A stretch of 64,000 nucleotides of DNA from NCBI GenBank assembly GCA_029250825.1, contig JAQXEN010000050.1:157264-221263 (forward strand). Reading direction: 5' to 3'. A program made the translations under genes and the position numbers. Numbering within the stretch: position 1 is the stretch's first letter; each line of letters opens with the position of its first letter. Below the pieces are notes generated by a model. The model was not told where the DNA came from. It saw nothing but the letters and a program-made list of their open reading frames with translations, and did no database searches. Of the stretch, positions 38,651 to 46,720 are shown piece by piece. This DNA comes from Porticoccaceae bacterium. GTDB lineage: Bacteria; Pseudomonadota; Gammaproteobacteria; Pseudomonadales; Porticoccaceae.

Positions 38651-39683
38651 ACTTGCGGCGGTGATCTCTTGGGGACATGCCATGCCAACTTTTAAAGGCG
38701 CTAGAGAATGAACCCTGATCAGCATAACCCAGTAGAAAAGCAATTTCGGTAATGCCCAAACGATCATCCGAGAGGTAGCGCAGCGCCATGCGCGAGCGCA
38801 CCTCTTGAAGCACCTGTAAAAAGTTGGTGCCTCGATCCGAGAGACGACGCTGTAATGTACGCCGGGAGATATTCATCAAACTGGCCAGCTTATCGATGCT
38901 CACTTCACCCTCAGGCAAACGACGCATCATAAAAGACTTGAGATTGGCTAAAAATTCATCAATCACTTGATCATTTTCAAACAGTTCGCTAAACGGCTTA
39001 CTCAAGTTCGGCCCCTGCTGATAATCCTGTTTAAGCAGCTGAAAATCCAACGCAGCGCTCTCAAAAAACAAACTGCTATAAGGCTGGTTATAAGCGATAG
39101 ATCGACCAAAAACAGCCTCTAACTGAGTGGTATCCTGGGGCTGAGCATAGGTAAAATTAGCTTTTACCACCGGCACCGGACGGGCGCACAATGAATTGAT
39201 AATAGCCGCAGATGCCGAGAGTACCTCATCACTGCAGTAGCGCTTTAGCCCACTACTTTTTAACAGCGGTTCCCAGCGCAATTCCACTAGATTACCCTCA
39301 CGATGGGCGGTGGTCTCACCTATATCACCGCGCATTTTTAAGGTGCTGGGAATTAAATTGAGATAATCGCGAAAGGATTTACACAGCGAACAGGTATAGA
39401 GCTGCAGATTGAGCCCTTTCAGATAGATAATCCGCCCCACGGAGAGACCAATATCTGGGTTTGCCGAGGCATCGGCAGCTAGCTGGTAGAGTTTGTAATA
39501 GCTGGCTACTGGAAAACGCCGCTCAGGTATTGTCAGCTGATCCTGCTGTAAACCGGAGTCACGCAGTAAATGCTGTTGATTAGCCCCATCTTTTTCAGCA
39601 GCTTGCAAAATAGTCACTAAAGCCGGAGCAAAAACGCTCCAGTTCGGATTTATCTGCTGTTCAGCTGCTCTGTTTGAGGCCAT
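38649..39683 (-). CDS. AraC-family regulator with Arabinose_bd-type N-terminal domain
   Basis: 344 residues. The N-terminal half (about 20-215) matches the ligand-binding domain of the OruR/ToxT-like group (QQHLLRDSGLQQDQLTIPERRFP, LSVGRIIYLKGLNLQLYTCSLC). The C-terminal AraC/XylS DNA-binding domain (about 245-340) has two helix-turn-helix units: SIDKLASLMNISRRTLQRRL and ITEIAFLLGYADQGSFSSAF with final SPRDHRRK. This subfamily often senses fatty or organic acids. No obvious target is adjacent. The stop codon abuts an intergenic repeat hairpin, so the end of its mRNA is formed by that repeat. Confidence 0.87.
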   Translation of the reverse strand: MASNRAAEQQINPNWSVFAPALVTILQAAEKDGANQQHLLRDSGLQQDQLTIPERRFPVASYYKLYQLAADASANPDIGLSVGRIIYLKGLNLQLYTCSLCKSFRDYLNLIPSTLKMRGDIGETTAHREGNLVELRWEPLLKSSGLKRYCSDEVLSASAAIINSLCARPVPVVKANFTYAQPQDTTQLEAVFGRSIAYNQPYSSLFFESAALDFQLLKQDYQQGPNLSKPFSELFENDQVIDEFLANLKSFMMRRLPEGEVSIDKLASLMNISRRTLQRRLSDRGTNFLQVLQEVRSRMALRYLSDDRLGITEIAFLLGYADQGSFSSAFKSWHGMSPRDHRRK

Positions 39684-39852
39684 AGCCTTTTTCTCAACGC
39701 GGTAAAACGGTCGTTACTTTAACACTTTAGAAGATTTGGGTTCAATATCACTGGGGTAAAGCCCTCCCCTCAAAAGCCTCTTTAACCAACCTCTTAAAAA
39801 GCCTCTTTAAACCACAGCTTGAAATGAAATTCGCCAGTGACATCTGGCAGAA

Positions 39853-39872
39853 TACTGTATATATTAACAGTA
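39853..39872. promoter_or_regulatory. LexA (SOS) box upstream of imuA
   Basis: TACTGTATATATTAACAGTA matches the gammaproteobacterial LexA consensus CTGT-N8-ACAG with AT-rich centre and flanking TA symmetry. It ends 18 bp before the imuA ATG, so LexA would block transcription until DNA damage. Confidence 0.92.
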
Positions 39873-39890
39873 TATCGAGAGCGACCATCT

Positions 39891-40658
39891 ATGCCCAATA
39901 CTGAAATAATAACAAAACTCCTCGCGCGCCATGATACCTGGCGCGGACAGAGCCAGAAACCTAACCAGCGCAGTGTCTCCAGCGGCAATGATCAAATTGA
40001 TCTGCTATTAAAGGGTGGCTGGCCTGCGTCTGCACTGACTGAATTACTGGTTCAGCGTCCAGGGATTGGCGAACTTTCGCTGCTGCTGCCAACAATTAAA
40101 CACTACTGCCAAAACAATCATCTCAGCGTCTGGCTCGACCCCCCCTATCAACCCTATGCCCCGGCATTGGCCGCCGCCGGCATTGCCTTGCAAAAGGTGC
40201 TTATAGTGCAGAGTAAAAATCCTCGAGAGTGGCTCTGGGTAGCGGAACAATGTATTCGCAACAATGCACTGTTACTGGCCTGGAGCGATAACAAAATGCC
40301 CAGCTATAGTGATCTTCGCAAGCTGCAACTGGCCGCTGCGGACAGTGGTCATGCGGCCTTTTTGTTCTCGACTAATAAAGAGACATCGAATAAAAGCATA
40401 TCCGATAACCAGCTGTGCGCGTCATCACCTGCCACGCTGCGTCTAGACATAGACTCTGTGGGTGAGAAAAATCTCCGTCTCTCTGTGCGTAAACTGCGTG
40501 GTGTAGCGCCTGGAGAACAACTATTGATTGCTCGCGGTAAAGATCTTAGTTCCCAGACTTCTCTGACCAAACTACCAGTCAACAGCATCCATCCCGCCAT
40601 TCCAATCTCAACGGATATTCCCCCCCCTAAAAGCCGCGAACAGAGACTCAACGCCTGA
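39891..40658 (+). CDS. imuA: ImuA, SOS mutagenesis accessory protein
   Basis: 255 residues from ATG 39891; the upstream in-frame start at 39837 would place the LexA box inside the gene. The protein resembles the RecA/SulA-like ImuA family: IDLLLKGGWPASALTELLVQ near 43-62 (degenerate Walker region), then LSVWLDPPYQPYAPALAAAG and LRLSVRKLRG. With ImuB and DnaE2 it forms the damage-inducible translesion mutasome. Its TGA overlaps CTGA at 40655 in the imuB frame, suggesting translational coupling. Confidence 0.88.
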   Translation: MPNTEIITKLLARHDTWRGQSQKPNQRSVSSGNDQIDLLLKGGWPASALTELLVQRPGIGELSLLLPTIKHYCQNNHLSVWLDPPYQPYAPALAAAGIALQKVLIVQSKNPREWLWVAEQCIRNNALLLAWSDNKMPSYSDLRKLQLAAADSGHAAFLFSTNKETSNKSISDNQLCASSPATLRLDIDSVGEKNLRLSVRKLRGVAPGEQLLIARGKDLSSQTSLTKLPVNSIHPAIPISTDIPPPKSREQRLNA

Positions 40659-40750
40659 AACCTTCGCCCTATAGCGAACAGGGAAATAGACCAAAAGGAT
40701 TTTCAACAGCACCCTCAGCAACGCGGGTAATCGGCGCTTACCCAGAAAAA

Positions 40751-42241
40751 ATCTGGCTCTACCTGCACTTTCCCCTGCTGCCACTGGATGCCCTTCTCGA
40801 GAGACAAGACGATAATTTAAAGGCTCAGAAACAGGGGCAGGAACAGAGGCAAAAACCCCTTGCGGTTGTCCGCCAAGAAAGTAATGCAATGCGTATTATG
40901 TGCTGTAATAACAGTGCCAAACAGTCCGGTATAGAAACGCACCTTTCCCTCTCCACTGCTCTAGCTCTGTGCCCTGACCTACTGACATTACAACAGCAGC
41001 CGGAGCGTGAAAAAACCACTCTGCAACAGCTAGCATTAATCGCCTACAGCTTTAGTCCAGCGGTAATTATTGCCGAACAGGGTTTGTGGCTCGAGTTAAG
41101 TGGCTGTGAAAAGCTGTTCCATAGCTACAGTCAACTGCTACAACAATTACAGAATAATCTTTCCCTTTGTTGCTCCAATATTGATATGGGTGTTGCAGGC
41201 AGTGCCGATGCCGCGCGTCTGTTATATCAGCCGGGCTTCCGCTGCAAGCTTCCTGAGAGTAGCGAACTAGAGCGGCAGATTCGCTCAACATCTCTGAGTC
41301 TGCTCAGAGTTCAACGGCGCCAGCAACAAAGTTTTAATCAGCTTGGATTAAACAGTCTCGAGGATCTGTTAGCACTGCCCCGCGCTGAGCTGGCGAGTCG
41401 CTTTGGTGCTGGAATAATCGATCAGCTGCAATTACTCCTTGGGGAAAAGCCTTGCCAGCTAACGCGCTTTAAACCGCCGGTGATATTTCATGATTTGCTG
41501 CAGAGTCCCCAGGGTATTTTTAGTAAACAGGGTTTGCTGTTTCCCATGAAAACGCTGCTCCAGCGGCTAAGCATTTATCTGCAAGCTCGGCAGTGTTACT
41601 GCCGCAAAATTGAATGGCGCTTTGAACCCTTAATCGGTGAACCCAGTTCTATGTCGGTCACCCTTTCCGGTAGTCAAAGTAACTGGTCGACTTTGCTCGA
41701 TCTGAGCCGCCTGCAATTGGAGCGCATAGGCTTGCCCGCCAGTATCGAAACGATTATTTTATCCAGCCATGACTTTGTTGATGGTCTGCCTGAGGGGTTG
41801 GATTTATTGGGCGATAGCGCTTCTTTTGATAGAGCACTAGATGGAGAACAGAGTCTAGAGAGCAGCCGGCTGATTGATAGTCTCAGGGCAAGGCTGGGAC
41901 CGGAGGCTCTTCAGCAACCGGCACTGGGGAGTAATTATCTGCCGGAGAAAGCTGGGAAAGTTGTTGCCCCCGGGGAGCATCAGCAGCTAGCTGTCGAGCA
42001 CAGTGGTCTACAACCTCTTTGGTTATTGCCCAAACCTATTGCCATTCGGCGGCATAATCAGCAGTTGTTTTGGCGTCAGCCGCTGTATATTTTAAGTGGC
42101 CCACAGAGGCTTAGTGACAACTGGTGGCAGAGCGATCAGCAGCGTGATTATTATTTGGCCTGTGATGCTGAGGGAGCCCGTTATTGGCTATTTAAACAGG
42201 CTGGGACGGATCGCTGGTTTGTACAGGGGCTTTTTTCGTAA
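40751..42241 (+). CDS. imuB: ImuB, Y-family polymerase-like SOS protein (start uncertain)
   Basis: The C-terminal 450 residues follow an ATG at 40889, but homology begins earlier: the frame is open from 40631, and 40754 onward reads WLYLHFPLLPLDALLERQ, the normal ImuB N-terminus. No ATG, GTG or TTG lies in frame between 40631 and 40889. Candidates are ATC 40751 (aligned with the family start, used here) and CTG 40655, which overlaps the imuA stop. The protein has the Y-family palm/finger and little-finger organisation, ending DRWFVQGLFS. ImuB is usually catalytically inactive and bridges DnaE2 to the clamp. No dnaE2 follows. Confidence 0.8.
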   Translation: MWLYLHFPLLPLDALLERQDDNLKAQKQGQEQRQKPLAVVRQESNAMRIMCCNNSAKQSGIETHLSLSTALALCPDLLTLQQQPEREKTTLQQLALIAYSFSPAVIIAEQGLWLELSGCEKLFHSYSQLLQQLQNNLSLCCSNIDMGVAGSADAARLLYQPGFRCKLPESSELERQIRSTSLSLLRVQRRQQQSFNQLGLNSLEDLLALPRAELASRFGAGIIDQLQLLLGEKPCQLTRFKPPVIFHDLLQSPQGIFSKQGLLFPMKTLLQRLSIYLQARQCYCRKIEWRFEPLIGEPSSMSVTLSGSQSNWSTLLDLSRLQLERIGLPASIETIILSSHDFVDGLPEGLDLLGDSASFDRALDGEQSLESSRLIDSLRARLGPEALQQPALGSNYLPEKAGKVVAPGEHQQLAVEHSGLQPLWLLPKPIAIRRHNQQLFWRQPLYILSGPQRLSDNWWQSDQQRDYYLACDAEGARYWLFKQAGTDRWFVQGLFS

Positions 42242-42435
42242 AAGTTGGGAACTTTTACTTTGTGCTCAGGGCTGTTTTCGTAAAATCTGGGAACTTTTAC
42301 TTTGTGCTCAGGGCTGTTTTCGTAAAAGCTGGGAACTTTTACTTTGTGCTCAGGGCTGTTTTCGTAAAAGTAGAACTCTTACTTTACGCTCAGAGCTGTT
42401 TTCGTAAAAGTGGATTTTTTACTTCGCGTTAAAGG
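42229..42435. repeat. 42-bp tandem hairpin repeat starting inside imuB
   Basis: Units start at 42229, 42271, 42313, 42355 and (degenerate) 42395. Each intact unit contains GTAAAAG and CTTTTAC around a 7-base loop, so the array is a chain of identical hairpins. The first unit supplies the last imuB codons and its TAA (42239-42241). The remaining copies stay open in another frame and give a repetitive artefact peptide. Confidence 0.9.
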
Positions 42436-42512
42436 CTGTTATCTCGACCCTAAGTGAGATATCTCAGAAACCCAGAAGGAGACCCCTTATCGCTATGCCA
42501 AGTCGGGTTCAC
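42436..42512. repeat. Decayed copy of the dispersed intergenic repeat
   Basis: ATCTCGA, GTGAGATATCTCAGAAACC, GGAGACCCCTTATCGCTATGCC and GTCGGGTTCAC follow the same order as the copy at 38140-38218, with many substitutions. The rest of the gene-free stretch to 42579 shows nothing else. Confidence 0.55.
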
Positions 42513-42579
42513 AAAACCCTAGTCCTCATCCAAGCATAATGGCCAGGATGAAAACCAATTCTCTCCAAGGCCAACCACC

Positions 42580-44106
42580 CTAGCCCGCAAGCTGTTCCTT
42601 AATCTTAAATTTCTGCACCTTACCCGCGGGATTACGTGGCAACTCATCGAGAAAATAAAGTCTGCTTGGCAGTTTGTACTTGGCTAAACTCTGGCTGGCA
42701 AACTCCCGAAGCTCTTCAAGCTCTAGAGTGACATTATCTTTTAACACTGCCACAGCGGTAACCGCTTCACCCCACTTCTCATCAGGCAGTCCAATTACAG
42801 CCACTTCAATCACCGCGCTGTGACCATAGAGAATGCTTTCCACCTCAGCGGGATAGACATTTTCGCCTCCGGATATGACCATATCTTTGACCCGATCACA
42901 GAGAAATAGATAACCCTGGCTATCGAAATACCCTATATCACCACTGTGAAACCAACCCTGACCATCAATGGCATCCACCGTGGCTTCCGGGCGATTCCAA
43001 TAGCCTTTAAGCACATTGGGACCGCGCACACAGACTTCACCGTGCTCTCCAGCGGGGAGCGGATTATTATCCCCATCAACGATACGCACATCGGTAAACA
43101 TCGGTGGCCGACCTGCTGAACCTACTTTTTCCAGCGCCATACTGGTCTCAAGCATAGTCGCAAAAGGCGATGTTTCGGTGAGTCCATAGCCCTGACAGAA
43201 ACGCACACCGCGCTCACTATAGAGATTAATCAGTGGTACCGGCACTGGTGCACCGCCAACTACAAAGGCGCCGATTTGACTCAGATCGGTGGTGGCAAAC
43301 GTCTCGTGCTGACTCATCATCAAGAACATGGTCGGAGCGCCAAACATGGTCGATACAGAATATTTTTCCAGCGCCGCTAATACTTCGGCGGCATCAAAAG
43401 AACGAACCAAGACCACTTCAATTCCCCGAGCCAGGGAGGGCAAGGTGGTGACATTGAGCCCACCAATATGGAACAGAGGCGCACAGGTCAATGTAGTGGT
43501 ACCCATAAAATCTTCGCCATAAGCTGAATTGGCACTGTTCCAAAATAGATTGCCGTGGGTCAACATGGCGCCTTTCGGCAGACCTGTGGTGCCCGAGGTG
43601 TACATAATAAATGCCACTTCATCCGCATCCACCTGTTCAATTAACTGCAGTGGCTGGCTATCCGTCATCAAGTCTTCCAGAGACTCCCAGTTAGCCGCGT
43701 CATCCTCAATACTGATATAACGCTGACAGACTAGATTATCCCGCTCTTGATCCACTAGCGAGATCAGGCTGTTGTCGGCGAGCATGCTATGAATACCGGC
43801 ATCGTTGGCGATATAGCGCATCTCGGGTCCGGTGAGGCGAAAGTTAAGTGGGACAAAAATCGCTCCCAGACAACTGCAGGCGTAGAGTGCTTCTAAAAAT
43901 ACCGGATGATTGAGGCCGATATAACCTACCCGGTCACCTCGGCAGACGCCGCCGGCACGGAGCAGAGAGGCAAGTTTGCGAATGCGTTGACCAAATTCTT
44001 CAAAGGTCGAGGTCTTACCCTCGAAGGTTAAAGCTTTGCGCTCCGGTGAGAGATCCGCGCGGCGCAATATGGTGTAGCCCAGTCCAATTTCCGGTGTGTT
44101 CGACAT
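42580..44106 (-). CDS. Acyl-CoA synthetase (AMP-dependent ligase)
   Basis: 508 residues from ATG 44106, preceded by AGGGG; a TTG two codons upstream is less likely. P-loop YTSGTTGLPKGAMLTHGN (about 170-187), GYGLTETSP, GDIGYFDSQGYLFLCDRVKDM and the C-terminal catalytic Lys in RNPAGKVQKFKIKE. It resembles medium-chain/steroid-type acyl-CoA ligases (FadD13-like, AtuH-like) rather than FadD. It would activate a carboxylic acid to its CoA ester; substrate unknown. It is monocistronic by position, between repeats and the glucosylglycerate operon. Confidence 0.87.
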   Translation of the reverse strand: MSNTPEIGLGYTILRRADLSPERKALTFEGKTSTFEEFGQRIRKLASLLRAGGVCRGDRVGYIGLNHPVFLEALYACSCLGAIFVPLNFRLTGPEMRYIANDAGIHSMLADNSLISLVDQERDNLVCQRYISIEDDAANWESLEDLMTDSQPLQLIEQVDADEVAFIMYTSGTTGLPKGAMLTHGNLFWNSANSAYGEDFMGTTTLTCAPLFHIGGLNVTTLPSLARGIEVVLVRSFDAAEVLAALEKYSVSTMFGAPTMFLMMSQHETFATTDLSQIGAFVVGGAPVPVPLINLYSERGVRFCQGYGLTETSPFATMLETSMALEKVGSAGRPPMFTDVRIVDGDNNPLPAGEHGEVCVRGPNVLKGYWNRPEATVDAIDGQGWFHSGDIGYFDSQGYLFLCDRVKDMVISGGENVYPAEVESILYGHSAVIEVAVIGLPDEKWGEAVTAVAVLKDNVTLELEELREFASQSLAKYKLPSRLYFLDELPRNPAGKVQKFKIKEQLAG

Positions 44107-44577
44107 ACTCAAGCCCCTAATTTTTGTTTTTTTAACTGCTTCTAATTTTTTACTGTTTTACTGTTTTTACATGAGAGGACTTGCTCCTTTTGAACACGCC
44201 TCCCTGAAGCTTAATTGCCGCCACTTTTATAATCTCTTTGTACCTCTAATGGGCGTACATGTAAATACGAGCCGTCCACATTCAACAGCAAAAAACCACC
44301 TCGCCGTTTGGCACGAATTCTGCAACAGCCTAATTCAGCAGACCAAGGCTCTCCGGCAACAGAGAGTCCTGCCATCACTAAACTGCCCCGCTTTCAATAT
44401 AGGTGCCTAGTGACAGTGCCTAATAGGAGTGCCTAATAACAGTGCAAACAGGGTAAATACACTGATGACAGCAAGCCCAGATTGGCGCATAGCATTATCC
44501 GAACGCACCAAAACAGTGCTTTCAAACAATGGATCAGCAACTTTAACGCAACTAACAGGCGGCCAGCAGATATCACT
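44107..44577. other. Gene-free region upstream of the glucosylglycerate operon
   Basis: 471 bp that should hold divergent promoters for the acyl-CoA synthetase gene and the gpgP operon. Apart from a 13-bp tandem repeat at 44403-44450, no motif was recognised. The upstream open frame before gpgP (from 44482) shows no homology. Confidence 0.5.
44403..44450. repeat. 13-bp tandem repeat
   Basis: GTGCCTAGTGACA, GTGCCTAATAGGA, GTGCCTAATAACA and partial GTGCAAACA follow head to tail, 130-175 bp upstream of the gpgP start. Confidence 0.85.
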
Positions 44578-45405
44578 ATGCGATTAATTTTCACTGATTT
44601 GGACGGTAGTCTTCTCGACCACCACAGCTATAGTTTTGCTGCAGCTGTGCCACTGCTCGCCAAACTCGATGCACTGGCGGTTCCGGTAATTCCCATCACC
44701 AGCAAAACCTTTGCCGAAGTCACCGCCCTGCGTGACCAACTCAACAACCGTCACCCTTTTATTGTTGAGAATGGTGCCGCTATTTATATTCCCAGCCGCT
44801 ATTTTAAAACCCAACCGGAACATGCCATTTTAGAAAATGGTTTTTGGGTGCTGCGCAATGTGCCGCGACGGGCTAAGTGGCAACAACTTCTGGCGGAGCG
44901 AGCGGCGGACTTTGGGGATGAATTTAAAACCTTTGACTCCCTCTACAAAGACTCTGGCGCAGCCGGCGTTGCTGCCGTGACTGGCCTCAGTCTTAAGGCA
45001 TCCGAACTGGCCAACCAGCGCGAGCACAGCGAACCGGTGCACTGGCTTGGCAGCCAGTCGCGCAAATCAACTTTTGTCTATCGCTTGATCGAAGCTGGCG
45101 CCACCGTCCTTCAGGGGGGCCGATTTTTAAATATTGGCGGCGATGTGGATAAGGGCCGAGCCATGCTCCAGTTGCGTGATCTCTATCAGCGCGAGACCAA
45201 CAGCAAAGACTGTGAAACATTGGCCATCGGCGACAGCCATAACGATATCGCAATGCTTGAAGCGGCCTCATCGGCACTGGTGATTAGGGCTGACAAGCGT
45301 TCGCCACCTACCTTAAAGCGCAGTGAAAATTGTTATACCAGCCAGCTGATCGGTCCCGAGGGCTGGGTGGAGGGCGTGAGTCTGTGGCTGGAAAAAAGCC
45401 TCTGA
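44578..45405 (+). CDS. gpgP: Glucosyl-3-phosphoglycerate phosphatase (MPGP-type HAD)
   Basis: 275 residues from ATG 44578, because MRLIFTDLDGSLLDHH is the normal HAD-IIB start; the frame is open further upstream. Motif I is DLDGSLLD (catalytic Asp7/Asp9), motif II ITSKTFAEV and motif IV GDSHNDIAMLEAA. The mannosyl-3-phosphoglycerate phosphatase subfamily includes the GpgP of Persephonella and Methanococcoides. It would dephosphorylate glucosyl-3-phosphoglycerate to glucosylglycerate. The synthase gene starts 78 bp downstream, which fixes the sugar as glucose rather than mannose by context. Confidence 0.85.
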   Translation: MRLIFTDLDGSLLDHHSYSFAAAVPLLAKLDALAVPVIPITSKTFAEVTALRDQLNNRHPFIVENGAAIYIPSRYFKTQPEHAILENGFWVLRNVPRRAKWQQLLAERAADFGDEFKTFDSLYKDSGAAGVAAVTGLSLKASELANQREHSEPVHWLGSQSRKSTFVYRLIEAGATVLQGGRFLNIGGDVDKGRAMLQLRDLYQRETNSKDCETLAIGDSHNDIAMLEAASSALVIRADKRSPPTLKRSENCYTSQLIGPEGWVEGVSLWLEKSL

Positions 45406-45483
45406 CCACAAGCGCTAACAGCAATTACTGATAAAAATCACTAAAACCAAACAGCAATAACCAACAATATAAGAGAATTAATC

Positions 45484-46710
45484 ATGGGCGACTTCCATCA
45501 AAACGGCGTGATCACCACTTTGCACAATCTATCCAAACGATCGGTTGAGACTATGGAGACTGAGCTGCTGGGCTTTTCTAAAAGCCGGCCTATGGGACTG
45601 ATACTGCCGTCACTCTATTCTGAGCTTCAGGGGGATGCTCTCAAGGGTATTGTCGAAGAGTTAAAGCAGGTGCCCTATCTCAGCGAGATTGTTATTGGCC
45701 TCGACCGGGCAACCGAACAGGAGTATCGCCAGGCTCTAGAATTCTTCTCGGTATTACCCCAGCATCACCGGGTGCTATGGAATGATGGCCCACGATTAAA
45801 AGCATTGGATGCCAAGCTACAGAAGCTCGATCTGGCGCCCAAGGAACTGGGCAAAGGGCGCAATGTTTGGTACTGCATGGGTTACACACTGGCCTCAAAC
45901 AAGACCGAGTCAGTGGCACTGCATGACTGTGATATCACCACCTATGATCGCGAGCTGCTGGCTAGGCTGATCTACCCAGTTGCCAATCCGCGTTTTAGCT
46001 ATGAGTTTTGTAAAGGCTATTACGCCCGGGTCGCCAATGGCAAAATCAATGGCCGAGTTTCACGTCTCTTAGTCTCACCCCTGCTGAGCGCCCTGAAAAA
46101 AACAGTGGGCCACACCGACTACCTCAATTATATGGGCAGCTTTCGATATCCCCTGGCCGGGGAGTTTTCCTTTCGCCGCGATGTGCTCAACGATATTCGA
46201 ATTCCCAGCGACTGGGGTCTGGAGATTGGTGTGCTCTCAGAGATGCACCGCAACTATGCCAGCAACCGCCTCTGTCAGGTGGATATTGCGGACAACTACG
46301 ATCACAAACATCAAAACCTCTCTCTGGATAATGACCGCGATGGCCTGTCCAAAATGTCCATCGATATTGCTAAGGCGCTGTTTCGCAAACTGGCCACTCA
46401 GGGTGTGGTCTTTAGCCACGAGGCCTTTAGATCACTAAAAGCAACTTACTATCGCATGGCGCTGGATATAGTTGAGACCTGTCATAACGACGCCATTATG
46501 AACGGCTTAACATTGGATATTCATGAAGAAGAGAAAGCCGTAGAGATGTTTGCCGAAAATATTATTAAAGCTGGGGAAGTGTTTTTCACCAGTCCTATGG
46601 AAAAGCCCTTTATTCCCAGTTGGAACCGAGTTATCAGCGCAGTGCCGGATATCTTTGAGCAATTGGTGGACGCAGTCGAGGCGGATACCGAAGAATTTAG
46701 TCAGCGCTGA
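45484..46710 (+). CDS. gpgS: Glucosyl-3-phosphoglycerate synthase (GT81)
   Basis: 408 residues. [14 protein letters not shown] and [13 protein letters not shown] (DxD-type metal/NDP-sugar site near 150) identify the GpgS glycosyltransferase family, which joins NDP-glucose and 3-phosphoglycerate. AYxFxKGYYARV-like [10 protein letters not shown] and the [10 protein letters not shown] segment are also typical. AAGAGAA precedes ATG. Upstream lies the phosphatase and 10 bp downstream a GH13_18 phosphorylase, giving a synthesis-plus-reuse operon for glucosylglycerate, a compatible solute made under salt stress with low nitrogen in other organisms. Confidence 0.9.
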   Translation: MGDFHQNGVITTLHNLSKRSVETMETELLGFSKSRPMGLILPSLYSELQGDALKGIVEELKQVPYLSEIVIGLDRATEQEYRQALEFFSVLPQHHRVLWNDGPRLKALDAKLQKLDLAPKELGKGRNVWYCMGYTLASNKTESVALHDCDITTYDRELLARLIYPVANPRFSYEFCKGYYARVANGKINGRVSRLLVSPLLSALKKTVGHTDYLNYMGSFRYPLAGEFSFRRDVLNDIRIPSDWGLEIGVLSEMHRNYASNRLCQVDIADNYDHKHQNLSLDNDRDGLSKMSIDIAKALFRKLATQGVVFSHEAFRSLKATYYRMALDIVETCHNDAIMNGLTLDIHEEEKAVEMFAENIIKAGEVFFTSPMEKPFIPSWNRVISAVPDIFEQLVDAVEADTEEFSQR

Positions 46711-46720
46711 GGGGCAGTCT

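Noticed and set aside
38145..38767. Reading frames giving VIPTERSDEGSL-type peptides on the minus strand
   Set aside because: They are translations of the dispersed intergenic repeat, a known artefact of such elements, and have no ribosome site.
42096..42407. 103-codon plus-strand frame with WELLLCAQGCFRK repeats
   Set aside because: It overlaps the imuB end in another frame and is only the translation of the 42-bp tandem array.
44096..44410. 104-codon frame upstream of gpgP
   Set aside because: It begins inside the acyl-CoA synthetase gene on the other strand, and its composition is not protein-like.
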